Positions 25,754 to 33,785 of a stretch of DNA of 64,000 nt are shown here, piece by piece. The translations under genes and the position numbers were made by a program. Under the pieces are notes generated by a model, which saw nothing but the letters and a program-made list of their open reading frames with translations, was not told the origin of the DNA and did not search any database. The DNA comes from Kitasatospora sp. NBC_00374 (GTDB lineage Bacteria; Actinomycetota; Actinomycetes; Streptomycetales; Streptomycetaceae). Numbering within the stretch: position 1 is the first letter of the stretch; each line of letters starts with the position of its first letter. The stretch lies in contig NZ_CP107964.1 in assembly GCF_041434935.1 (NCBI RefSeq), positions 1,054,001 to 1,118,000 of the forward strand. Reading direction: 5' to 3'.

Positions 25754-27775
25754 ATGAGCCACGACACCGACCTGCTGTGGTCCCCGACCCGGGCCCGCGC
25801 CGAGGCCTCCAACGTCGCCGACTTCATGCGCTGGCTGGACAGCACCCGGGGACTGCGGTTCGCCGACTACGCGGCACTGTGGCGGTGGAGCACCACCGAT
25901 GTCCCCGGGTTCTGGTCCGCGGTGTGGGACTACTACGGCCTGGACGCCCGTTCCAGCCACTCCACCCGCTCCACCCACTCCTCCTCCTCCTCCTCCTCCG
26001 ACGACGTGCTCGCGGACGCCTCGATGCCCGGCGCCTCCTGGTTCCCGGGCGCGCGTCTGAACTTCGCCGAGCGGTGCCTCGCCCGGGCCTCCGAGGAGCG
26101 CCCCGCCCTGATCGGCCTCGACGAGGGCGGCGTGCCCGTGGAGACCACCTGGGCGCAGCTGGGACGCGAGGTCGCGGCGCTGGCCGCCTCGTTGCGCAGG
26201 CTGGGAGTGGAGCCCGGCGACCGGATCGCCGGCTACCTTCCGAACACCCCGCACGCCGTGATCGCGCTCCTGGCGACCGCCGCGGTGGGCGCGGTGTGGA
26301 CCGTCTGCTCGCCCGACTTCGGTACGCCCAGCGTGCTGGCGCGGCTACGGCAGGCCCGCCCGACGGTCCTGCTGGCCGTGGACGGCTACCGCCACGGCGG
26401 CAAGGAGTACGACCGGCTCCCCGAGGTCGAGAAGATCACGGCCCGGCTGCCCACGCTGCGGCACCTGGTGGCCGTCGACCACCTGCGGCCGGCCTCGGCC
26501 GAGTCCCGCTGGACGACGCGCGACGACGTGGTGCAGCACACCTGGTCCGCGCTGCTGGAGCAGGACGCCCCGCTGGTCTTCGCCGACGTCCCCTTCGACC
26601 ACCCGCTGTGGATCCTGTGGTCCTCGGGCACCACCGGACTGCCCAAGGGGATCGTGCAGAGCCACGGGGGCATCGTCGTCGAGCTGCTCAAGGCGCTCGG
26701 TCTGGGCGCCGACCTGCGCGCCGACGACCGCTACTTCTTCCACACCTCGACCAGCTGGATGGTCTGGAACTTCATGGTCGCGGGCCTGCTGCACGGCTCG
26801 ACGATCGTCCTCTACGACGGCAGCCCCACCCACCCCGACGTCGACGGGGTCTGGCGGGTCGCCGAACGGACCCGCGCGAGCGTCGTCGGCGTCGGAGCGG
26901 CCTATCTGACCGCCGGCGAGAAGGCCGGTGCCCACCCCGCGGCCGAGCTCGACCTCGGCGCATTGCGCACCGTCCTGCAGACCGGCTCGTCGCTGCCCCC
27001 GAGCACCTGGCGCTGGGCCCAGGACCGCCTCGGGCCCGAGGTGTGGCTGCAGTCGATCTGCGGCGGCACCGACATCTGCTCGGTCCTCGCCGGCGGCAGC
27101 GCGCTGCTCCCGGTACGGGTCGGCCGGATCCAGTGCCCGGCCCTCGGCGTCGCCCTGGACGCCTGGGACCCCTCGGGCCGGCCGGTCGTCGGTGAGCAGG
27201 GAGAGCTGGTGGTGACCGCACCGCTGCCGTCGATGCCGCTGTACTTCGTCGACGACCCGGACGGCTCGCGCTACCGGGCGAGCTACTTCGACATGTACCC
27301 CGGCGTCTGGCGGCACGGCGACTGGGTCACGGTGGACCGGGACCTGACGGTCGTGGTGGCGGGCCGCTCGGACTCGACGCTCAACCGCCTGGGCGTCCGG
27401 ATGGGGTCGGCCGACATCTACGCCGTCGTGGAGCGGTTCCCCGAGGTGGCCGACAGCCTCGTCGTCGGGGCCGAGATGCCGGACGGCCGGTACGTCATGC
27501 CGCTGTTCGTGGTCCTCGGGGACGGCGCGGTGCTCGACGACGCGCTCCGCGCGCGGATCGCCGGGGCGATCCGTCGTGAGCTCTCCCCCCGCCATGTGCC
27601 GGACACCATCACCGAGGTGGCGGGGGTGCCCCGCACCCTGACGGGCAAGCGGCTGGAGGTCCCGGTCAAGCGGATCATCCAGGGTGCCGACGTCGCCGAG
27701 GTGAGCAGCGAAGGCGCCATCACCCACCCCGAGATGCTGGCCTGGTTCGCCGCCTTCACCGCCTCGTCCAGGTAG
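25754..27775 (+). CDS. Acetoacetyl-CoA synthetase
   Basis: A 673-residue acyl-CoA synthetase of the acetoacetate-CoA ligase type: opening DLLWSPT, FMRWLDSTRGLRF, the ATP motif ILWSSGTTGLPKGIVQSHGG, WMVWNFMVAGLLHGST, and a C-terminal LTGKRLEVPVKRI with the catalytic Lys. It converts acetoacetate, ATP and CoA to acetoacetyl-CoA. This fits with BKACE in the same operon, which releases acetoacetate. An in-frame (TCC)7 run at 25979-25999 encodes a Ser tract in a low-complexity Ser/Thr/His insert near residues 69-82, not expected to touch the active site. The ATG follows GGGAG; the GC-rich frame upstream is not protein-like. Confidence 0.93.
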   Translation: MSHDTDLLWSPTRARAEASNVADFMRWLDSTRGLRFADYAALWRWSTTDVPGFWSAVWDYYGLDARSSHSTRSTHSSSSSSSDDVLADASMPGASWFPGARLNFAERCLARASEERPALIGLDEGGVPVETTWAQLGREVAALAASLRRLGVEPGDRIAGYLPNTPHAVIALLATAAVGAVWTVCSPDFGTPSVLARLRQARPTVLLAVDGYRHGGKEYDRLPEVEKITARLPTLRHLVAVDHLRPASAESRWTTRDDVVQHTWSALLEQDAPLVFADVPFDHPLWILWSSGTTGLPKGIVQSHGGIVVELLKALGLGADLRADDRYFFHTSTSWMVWNFMVAGLLHGSTIVLYDGSPTHPDVDGVWRVAERTRASVVGVGAAYLTAGEKAGAHPAAELDLGALRTVLQTGSSLPPSTWRWAQDRLGPEVWLQSICGGTDICSVLAGGSALLPVRVGRIQCPALGVALDAWDPSGRPVVGEQGELVVTAPLPSMPLYFVDDPDGSRYRASYFDMYPGVWRHGDWVTVDRDLTVVVAGRSDSTLNRLGVRMGSADIYAVVERFPEVADSLVVGAEMPDGRYVMPLFVVLGDGAVLDDALRARIAGAIRRELSPRHVPDTITEVAGVPRTLTGKRLEVPVKRIIQGADVAEVSSEGAITHPEMLAWFAAFTASSR

Positions 27776-27816
27776 ACACCGCCCGCCGCCCGGACCCTGC
27801 GACCCGAGGAACCGTC

Positions 27817-28193
27817 ATGTCCGAGACCCTCACCGCCCTCGGCCGGCTCCCGGATCCGGAATCCCTGCGGCTGCTGGTCCTGGTGGGCGAGTCGGGCAGT
27901 CTCGGCAGCGCGGCGGCACGGCTGGGCATCACCCAGCCCTCGGCGAGCGAGCGGCTGTCCGCACTGGAGCGCCGGCTCGGCCTGGTCCTGCTCGACCGGA
28001 CGCGCCGCGGGTCCCAGGTCACCGACGCGGGCAGGGCCGTCGTCGAGGGGGCGCAGCGCGTACTGCTCGAACTCGACCGGCTGGTGACCTGCGCGCGGTG
28101 TGGACCGGCGGGCGCACCCCGGTCGGCCCCGCCGCGGAACTGCTCGGCGTCGCCCGAGGCGTCGAACCTAGAGGTAGCACCGCCGGTACCTGA
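27817..28193 (+). pseudogene. LysR-family regulator, internally deleted
   Basis: The first ~90 residues are an intact LysR DNA-binding domain (ESLRLLVLVGESGSLGSAAA, QPSASERLSALERRLG, LLDRTRRGSQVTDAG). After LELDRLV the frame becomes nonsense. In the neighbouring frame a LysR-like C-terminus appears from about 28089 (LRAVWTGGRTPVGPAAELLG) and stops at 28193. Most of the effector domain, about 170 residues, is therefore missing and the ends are joined out of frame. Intact LysR proteins are about 300 residues. The remnant overlaps the stop of the glycosyltransferase on the other strand and marks the left border of the sugar cluster. Confidence 0.75.
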
Positions 28194-29055
28194 CGCTGCC
28201 GACGATCCGACCGACCCGCAGGGCGAGTTGGGCCGTCCAGGCGGCGCGGCTGTCCGCGGAGCCGACCAGGTCGGGGGCGTGCACCAGCATCCTCCACCAG
28301 GCCCGGGCGACGTCACCCGGCCGTGAGGAGGGCATGCCGTGGCCGGCGAAGTCCCGGTAGAGCTTGGGGTGCGAACGGCCGTAGCGGTAGAGCTGGCGCG
28401 CGATGGCCCGGGTCTCCCCACGGAGCCGGTAGTGCACGACGGCGTGGGGCGAGAAGGCCAGGCGGTACCCGGCCAGTTGGGCGCGCCAGAAGAACTCGAC
28501 GTCGTCGCTGCCGTAGCGGTAGCTCTCGTCGAAGCCGCCCAGGTGGCTCCACAGCTCCTTGTGGAACCCGCAGTTGGCTCCCGCCGGGTACGGCAGGAAG
28601 CCGAAGGTGTCGAGCAGTGCGTCGGCCTCCTTCGGCGGGCGCGCGGCGAGGGCCACCTGCGCGTTGAGCAGGCGGCGTTCGAGCGATCCCCCGACGGCCG
28701 GGCTGGTCCGCAGGACGTCGACCAGGCCGGCCATCCAGCCGGGGGCCACCATGTCGTCCGCGTCGCAGCACAGCACCACGTCGCCGTGCGCATGCCGGCA
28801 ACCGATGTTGCGCGCAACGTTGACGCCGCAGTCCTCGGCGGCGTCGACCACCCTGAGCTGCGGCATCGCCTGCTGCCAGGACCGCAGGAGCGCGCGGGTG
28901 CCGTCGCTCGATCCGTTCTCGACGACGATGAGCTCCCACAGGTCCGGATACGTCTGCCGACGCAGGGCCTCCAGCTGCGTGGCGATCGTCAGCTCGGCGT
29001 TTCGCGCCGGCATGACGACCGAGACCAGGCTCACCGGACGGACGCTCTCGTTCAT
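28168..29055 (-). CDS. Family 2 glycosyltransferase
   Basis: A 295-residue GT-A fold enzyme: VSVVMPARNAELTI, VVENGSSDGT, the DxD-like CCDADDMVAPGWM, and the acceptor-site LGGFDESYRYGSDDVEFFWR. No membrane helices, so it is probably cytosolic or peripherally attached. It transfers a sugar from a nucleotide donor to an unknown acceptor. The ATG overlaps the stop of the HAD phosphatase (ATGA), making it the third gene of a leftward operon pfkB-like, HAD, GT2. The 3' end runs into the broken LysR gene. Confidence 0.88.
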   Translation of the reverse strand: MNESVRPVSLVSVVMPARNAELTIATQLEALRRQTYPDLWELIVVENGSSDGTRALLRSWQQAMPQLRVVDAAEDCGVNVARNIGCRHAHGDVVLCCDADDMVAPGWMAGLVDVLRTSPAVGGSLERRLLNAQVALAARPPKEADALLDTFGFLPYPAGANCGFHKELWSHLGGFDESYRYGSDDVEFFWRAQLAGYRLAFSPHAVVHYRLRGETRAIARQLYRYGRSHPKLYRDFAGHGMPSSRPGDVARAWWRMLVHAPDLVGSADSRAAWTAQLALRVGRIVGSVRYRRCYL

Positions 29056-29765
29056 CCGGCGCTCCGCGCGGCAGGGCTCAGTGCCTGGACGGCGCGGACC
29101 ACGGCGGCGGTGTCGCGCAGATCCGTCAGGACCGAATCGGCTCCCGCCTCCCGCAGTTCGGCGCCGCTGCTCGTTCCCGAGGCGACGGCGATCACCCACG
29201 ATCCGCCGATGCGTCCCGCGTGCACGTCCTGCGGAGTGTCGCCGATCAGGAAGGTGCTCCCGGAATCGAAGTGGTGCCCGTACGCGGCCGCCGCGCGCCG
29301 CCGGGCCACCGGGAGGAGGGCGGCCCGCTCGCGTGCGTCGCCGCCGTACGCGCCGACTCCGAGGTCCAGGAACTCCGCCAGGCCGAACAGCCGCAGCTTC
29401 AAGGCGGCGTTGGCCCGGAGATTCCCCGTCAGCACCGACTGGGTCACCTCCCGCTGTGCCCGCAACGCCCGCAGGGCCTCGACGGCACCGGGCAGGACCC
29501 GTCCGGCCGTACGGAGTTCGGCGGCCCGCCGACGCAGTTGCGTGGCCAACTCGGCGGTGACCCGGCTCCGCTCGACCCCGTTGACACCGTGCCGGGCGAA
29601 CAGCTCGTCCATGATGTCCAGTTCGGTGCGGCCTGCGGTGGCGACCCGGTGGCGGGCCGGCCTGCCGGTGAGGCGTTCGAACGCGAGCGGGTAGACGGCC
29701 TCGCAGACGCCCCCGCCGTCGATCAGCGTGCCGTCGATGTCCCACAGGAGGAGGATCCGCTTCAC
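29052..29765 (-). CDS. HAD-superfamily hydrolase (phosphatase)
   Basis: A 237-residue HAD subfamily I phosphatase. Motif I is LLWDIDGTLID with the two catalytic Asp residues; motif II is the Thr of SVLTGN; motif IV lies in FLIGDTPQDVHAG. A helical cap lies between motifs I and II. It dephosphorylates a small sugar- or nucleotide-phosphate. GTG start at 29765 overlaps the kinase stop (GTGA), and its TGA overlaps the GT2 ATG, so all three are translationally coupled. In context it likely acts on a sugar phosphate of the cluster's pathway. Confidence 0.88.
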   Translation of the reverse strand: MKRILLLWDIDGTLIDGGGVCEAVYPLAFERLTGRPARHRVATAGRTELDIMDELFARHGVNGVERSRVTAELATQLRRRAAELRTAGRVLPGAVEALRALRAQREVTQSVLTGNLRANAALKLRLFGLAEFLDLGVGAYGGDARERAALLPVARRRAAAAYGHHFDSGSTFLIGDTPQDVHAGRIGGSWVIAVASGTSSGAELREAGADSVLTDLRDTAAVVRAVQALSPAARSAG

Positions 29766-30652
29766 ACCCGGGCTGCCCGTCGCCCAGGAGTCGGCCCGGT
29801 CGCGAACGGGCCCCGCCGCGCGGTGCAGGCCGCACCGTGCCTGGCGGCGAGGTCCAGCGCATCGGCCGTGGCCGAGCCGGCGGCCAGCGCGTACGTGAGG
29901 ACCGCCGCGAAGTTGTCCCCGACCCCGTAGGTGTCCACCAGGGGGCCTGGTGCGCGGGCGGGTCGGTAGCGCCGCGGGGGCTGGCCGGCGCAGGTGAACA
30001 CACCGCCGCGATGACCCTCGGTGCTGACCACCAGATCCGGCGGCCTGCACAGCAGCGCCGGGTCGTGGCGCTCGGCCGGGTCGCAGCCGCTGCCCACCAG
30101 CGCGTCGACCCTGACACCGGACTCCAGCACGGTGGTGAATTCACGCGCCGTCACCACGAGCACCCTGGCCTGACGGGCCCGGCGCAGCAAGGCCGCGTCC
30201 CCGGCGGTGAAGAACACCGCGTCGAAGGAGGCCAGTTCGCCCCAGTCGAGGGTGTCCGCCGCGGCGGGTTGCAGGCGTTCGCCCAGGGTGACGGTGGTGC
30301 GTTCACCGGCCCGGTCGACCATGCTCACCGCCGCGCGAGTGGGGCCGGCCCGGGAGGCGGCCAGCACCCGTACGCCGCGGTGCTCGAGTTCCGCGCGCGA
30401 GCGCCGCCCGGCGTGGTCGTCGCCGAGGGCGGTGAAGAAGCTGCAGCCGCCGGCCAGTTCGGCCAGCCGGACGGCGGCGACCGCGCCACCCCCGGCCGGG
30501 CCCCGCCAGAGCCGCTCGGCGTGGATCACCTCACCGGCGGTGGGCACCTGGTCGATTCCCGCGATCGTCGTCCACTCGACGTGTCCCACCACGGCGACCC
30601 GCGGCCAGCCCGAGGGAGCAGCCGTACCGGCGAGGCGGATGTCTTCGTCCAT
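29762..30652 (-). CDS. PfkB-family carbohydrate kinase
   Basis: A 296-residue ribokinase-like kinase. The N-terminal VAVVGHVEWTTIAGIDQVP and GGGAVAAVRLAELAG match the substrate lid. The signature site is DTYGVGDNFAAVLTYALA, where the usual GAGD reads GVGD and the catalytic Asp is kept. It would phosphorylate a sugar or nucleoside hydroxymethyl group with ATP. First gene of the leftward operon; divergent from the HAD-aminotransferase gene. GAGGAG lies close before the ATG. Confidence 0.88.
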   Translation of the reverse strand: MDEDIRLAGTAAPSGWPRVAVVGHVEWTTIAGIDQVPTAGEVIHAERLWRGPAGGGAVAAVRLAELAGGCSFFTALGDDHAGRRSRAELEHRGVRVLAASRAGPTRAAVSMVDRAGERTTVTLGERLQPAAADTLDWGELASFDAVFFTAGDAALLRRARQARVLVVTAREFTTVLESGVRVDALVGSGCDPAERHDPALLCRPPDLVVSTEGHRGGVFTCAGQPPRRYRPARAPGPLVDTYGVGDNFAAVLTYALAAGSATADALDLAARHGAACTARRGPFATGPTPGRRAARV

Positions 30653-30886
30653 TGCTCCTCGACTCCCGCGTGCTCCTCGGCTCCCGCGCCGGCCCTTCGT
30701 CGGCACCGCTCCGAGTCGATCACCCTCCGCCCACCCGCGCCGCGCGAAATACTCCGACCGAGGGTACGTTGACGAACCATGAATGGCGGGCATGTGCCGG
30801 CTCCGCGATGATGGGGCCCGTTGGCACTCCAGATCCGTGCACCAACTCCTGACCGCATGGTCGTCTGCCGCTCGACGGAGGTGAAG
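30653..30886. promoter_or_regulatory. Divergent promoter region of the sugar cluster
   Basis: A 234-bp region between the leftward kinase operon and the rightward fusion gene. A rightward candidate promoter is TTGACG at 30769-30774 with a weak -10 (ATGTGC) 17 bp downstream. No leftward promoter was picked with confidence and no protein-like frame is present. Confidence 0.4.
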
Positions 30887-32848
30887 GTGAAGGAAGTGCA
30901 TGCGGTCCTCTTCGATTTCGACGGGACGCTGTGGGATCCGGAATCCGAGATCTTCCGCGCCCACGCGGAGATCTTCCTGGAATTCGGCCATCAGCTCCCG
31001 ATGGACATGTGGTCGTCACTCGTCGGCACCATCGGGTTCGACCTGTGGACGCACCTCGAACGGCTCACCGGGTGCACGGTGGACCGACGGGAGATACAGG
31101 AGCGGGTCCGCTGCCGACAGCGGGAACTGCTCGGCGGACTGTCCAGCCGACCCGGGGTGCACCGAACCCTGCGGGCGGTCGACGCGCTGGGAATCGCCCG
31201 CGGGATCGTCAGCAACTCGACCCGGGAATGGATCACCCGATACACCCGGCAGTGCGGTATCGCCGAGGGGTGGAGCACGGTGCAGTGCGCCGACGGAGAC
31301 CGCACCAGCGCGAAACCCGAGCCGAACCTGTACGTCGCGGCGCTCACCTCCCTCGGAATTTCCGCCGGGCGGGCGGTGGCATTCGAGGATTCACCGAGCG
31401 GCGTACTCGCAGCAAAACGGGCCGGTATCCGGTGCGTCGCCGTACCGAACTCGATAACCGCCTCGCTCGACCTCGGCGAGGCGGATCTGCGTTTCGAATC
31501 GTTCGATCAGATCGATCTGCCAGGAATTCTCAAAGGGGAGTCGATGGAACAGGTCAGCACGACGGCATCGAAAAGGCCGGCCGCGACGGACGTCGCGGAC
31601 GTCCTTCAGCACTACTACTACCTGCCGGACAAGCTCCGGGTGGTCAGGGGCGAGGGTGTCCACCTCTACTCCGACGACGGTCGGCGCTATCTCGACTGCT
31701 CCTCGGGGACGTTCAACCTGAGCCTGGGCTACGCCCACCCCGAGATCGTGGCGACCGTCCGCGAGCACGCCGGCCAGCTCATCCACGTCACCTCCAAGTT
31801 CCAGACCGAACCGCTGAACGCGCTGGTGTCGAAGCTGGCCGAGGTCTCACCGCCGAACCTCACCCGGGTACACCTGAAGTCGGCGAGCGGCTCCGACGCC
31901 AACGAGAGCGCGGTGAAGATCGCCCAGGTCCACACCGGGAACTCCGACGTGATCACGCTCTTCCGCGGGCACCTGGGCCAGACCCTCGGCATGATCGGCG
32001 CCTCCGGCGCCGCGTTCCGGCGCACCCCCTTCCCCTCGCACCTCCCCGGTGTCGTGCACGTCCCCGATCCGCACTGCCTGCGCTGCTTCTACGGGCAGGA
32101 ACGGGCCACCTGCGGCCTGATGTGCGTCGACCGGATCAACGACTTCATCGACTACGCGAGCACCGGCCGAGTGGCCTGTGTGGTGCTGGAACCGATCAGC
32201 GGCAACGGCGGCAACGTGGTCCCGCCCGACGGCTACCTGCAGGCACTCAAGAAGCTGTGCGAGGAGCGCGGCATCGTGCTGGTCTTCGACGAGATCCAGA
32301 CCGGTTTCGGGCGCACCGGCCGTATGTTCGCCGCCGACCACTTCGGTGTCACCCCGCACATGATGACCTTCGGCAAGGGGCTCGGCGGCTCCGGGATGCC
32401 CATCGCCGGCATCCTGACCGAGGACCGGTTGGCCGGTGTGGAGGGGCACCACATCAACTCGACCTTCGGCGGCAACGTGCTGGCCGCCGCGGCCGCCCTG
32501 AAGACGCTTGAGATCATCGGCCGCCCCGGGTTCCTGGAGAACGTGCGAGCCGTCGGCGCGTACGTGCTCGACCGGCTGCGCGACCTGGCCACGAAGGTGC
32601 CGTTCGTTCGGGAGGTCCGCGGCGTGGGGCTGATGATCGGCATCGACATCGTGGACCCCGAGGGCCGGCCCGACGCCCGGCTCACCAACCACCTGGCCGA
32701 ACTCGGCATGGACCACGGGCTGCTGCTGCGGACCTCGCTGTACGGGCACGGCAACGTGCTGAAGGTCCGGCCTGCGCTGATCATGACCCGTCAGGAGGCG
32801 GACGAGATGTGCGATCTGCTGGAACGACTCTTCCTCTCGGTCTCATGA
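30887..32848 (+). CDS. HAD phosphatase - class III aminotransferase fusion (GabT1-like)
   Basis: A 653-residue protein in one frame. Residues 1-215 are an HAD phosphatase/mutase-like domain: FDFDGTLWD with Asp 10/12, SNST, KPEPNLY and FEDSPSGV. From about residue 220 is a PLP class III aminotransferase of normal length (434 residues): CSSGTFNLSLGY, the Cys-rich PHCLRCFYGQ...CGLMC loop, FDEIQTGFGRTGR, and the PLP-Lys in MMTFGKGLGG (about residue 497). With the IMPase and Zn dehydrogenase genes that follow, it matches the azasugar trio, in which the aminotransferase aminates fructose 6-phosphate at C2. GTG 30887 is preferred (GGAGG 5 nt upstream). An internal ATG at 31544 with AAGGGGAG could make the aminotransferase alone. 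Confidence 0.88.
   Translation: MKEVHAVLFDFDGTLWDPESEIFRAHAEIFLEFGHQLPMDMWSSLVGTIGFDLWTHLERLTGCTVDRREIQERVRCRQRELLGGLSSRPGVHRTLRAVDALGIARGIVSNSTREWITRYTRQCGIAEGWSTVQCADGDRTSAKPEPNLYVAALTSLGISAGRAVAFEDSPSGVLAAKRAGIRCVAVPNSITASLDLGEADLRFESFDQIDLPGILKGESMEQVSTTASKRPAATDVADVLQHYYYLPDKLRVVRGEGVHLYSDDGRRYLDCSSGTFNLSLGYAHPEIVATVREHAGQLIHVTSKFQTEPLNALVSKLAEVSPPNLTRVHLKSASGSDANESAVKIAQVHTGNSDVITLFRGHLGQTLGMIGASGAAFRRTPFPSHLPGVVHVPDPHCLRCFYGQERATCGLMCVDRINDFIDYASTGRVACVVLEPISGNGGNVVPPDGYLQALKKLCEERGIVLVFDEIQTGFGRTGRMFAADHFGVTPHMMTFGKGLGGSGMPIAGILTEDRLAGVEGHHINSTFGGNVLAAAAALKTLEIIGRPGFLENVRAVGAYVLDRLRDLATKVPFVREVRGVGLMIGIDIVDPEGRPDARLTNHLAELGMDHGLLLRTSLYGHGNVLKVRPALIMTRQEADEMCDLLERLFLSVS
31533..31546 (+). 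promoter_or_regulatory. Internal ribosome site and start for the aminotransferase half
   Basis: AAGGGGAG at 31533-31540 lies 3 nt before an in-frame ATG (31544) starting MEQVSTTASK. The position is exactly at the HAD/aminotransferase domain border, so a separate aminotransferase may be produced beside the fusion protein. Confidence 0.5.
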
Positions 32849-33753
32849 GGGGCCTGGTCCAGGAGCTGTCCCGGCGGATCCGGGCGGCCGTCCGCACCGG
32901 CCTGCACGACGTCAGCAGCCGCTACGTGAAGGGCACGGCGAAGGGGGGAGACGCCGAGTTCCCCGTCGACGTGCTCGCCGAACGCGCAGCCTGGGACTTC
33001 CTGAGGGAGCAGAGCGAGCCCGTCGCCGTGTACACCGAGAGCGAGGGTCTGCGCACGCTCGGCCGGAACCCCGCGTACGTTCTGATCATCGATCCGATCG
33101 ACGGCACCCGCGGTGCCGCCGCCGATCTGGAGATGGCCTGCGTATCCATCGCCGCGGCCCCCTTCAGCGAGGCGCCCGTCATCGGGGACATCCGGTACGC
33201 GATGCTCCAGGAGATCAAGTCCGGCAACTGGCTCTACGCCGACACCCACGGGGCCGGGATCGAGTCCGGCGGCTTTCCCGCCCCGGTGCCCCGGCTGTCG
33301 TCCAGCGTCGATCTCGACCGCATGTTCTGGTCACTGGAGTTCAACGGCCACCCGGCGGAGCTGATGACCGGTGCCTACGGCCATCTGATCGACGCCTCGG
33401 CCAACACCGGTGGCGTGTACGTGTTCAACAGCGCGTCCTTCTCCATCTCACGGATCATCACCGGACAGATGGACGCCTACGTCGACATCGGCAACCGGCT
33501 GCTCCGCGACCGCCCTGCCACCGAGGCGGACTTCCGGCGGGTCGGCCACGGCAGCATCCTGCACCTGTTCCCGTACGACATCGCGGCCTCGGTGTTCCTG
33601 GCGGAACGGGCCGGTGTCACCATCACCGACGCCTACGGCAAGCCGCTGCACGACACCCTGCTGCTGGACATCGGCCCGCTCAACCAGCGGTCGTGCATCG
33701 CCGCCTGCACACCGCAGCTGCACGCCGCGCTCATCGACTCGATCCGCTGGTAG
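32845..33753 (+). CDS. Inositol-monophosphatase-family phosphatase (Yktc1-like)
   Basis: A 302-residue Mg-dependent phosphatase of the IMPase/FBPase superfamily. Metal-site motifs are YTESEG at about 64-69 and IIDPIDGTRG at about 81-90. The C-terminal metal motif WDxAA is represented only by PYDIAAS, so one element is changed (W to P/Y). Its ATG overlaps the aminotransferase stop (ATGA). In azasugar pathways the equivalent enzyme removes phosphate from the amino-hexitol phosphate formed by the aminotransferase; that assignment here is inference from gene order. Confidence 0.88.
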   Translation: MRGLVQELSRRIRAAVRTGLHDVSSRYVKGTAKGGDAEFPVDVLAERAAWDFLREQSEPVAVYTESEGLRTLGRNPAYVLIIDPIDGTRGAAADLEMACVSIAAAPFSEAPVIGDIRYAMLQEIKSGNWLYADTHGAGIESGGFPAPVPRLSSSVDLDRMFWSLEFNGHPAELMTGAYGHLIDASANTGGVYVFNSASFSISRIITGQMDAYVDIGNRLLRDRPATEADFRRVGHGSILHLFPYDIAASVFLAERAGVTITDAYGKPLHDTLLLDIGPLNQRSCIAACTPQLHAALIDSIRW

Positions 33754-33785
33754 GCGGGGCGGCGAAGCTCAGCGAGGAGACGCCT

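Noticed and set aside
15689..27775. A lysine fermentation pathway (KamA plus BKACE plus acetoacetate activation)
   Set aside because: The 5,6-aminomutase, 3,5-diaminohexanoate dehydrogenase and ammonia-lyase are all missing, the genes are 4 kb apart in separate units, and BKACE has many possible substrates.
20617..27775. Carnitine degradation via dehydrocarnitine cleavage feeding the betaine cluster
   Set aside because: No carnitine dehydrogenase or betainyl-CoA thioesterase is recognisable, although BKACE, the TauD-like enzyme and the betaine genes make it tempting. It cannot be supported from the sequence.
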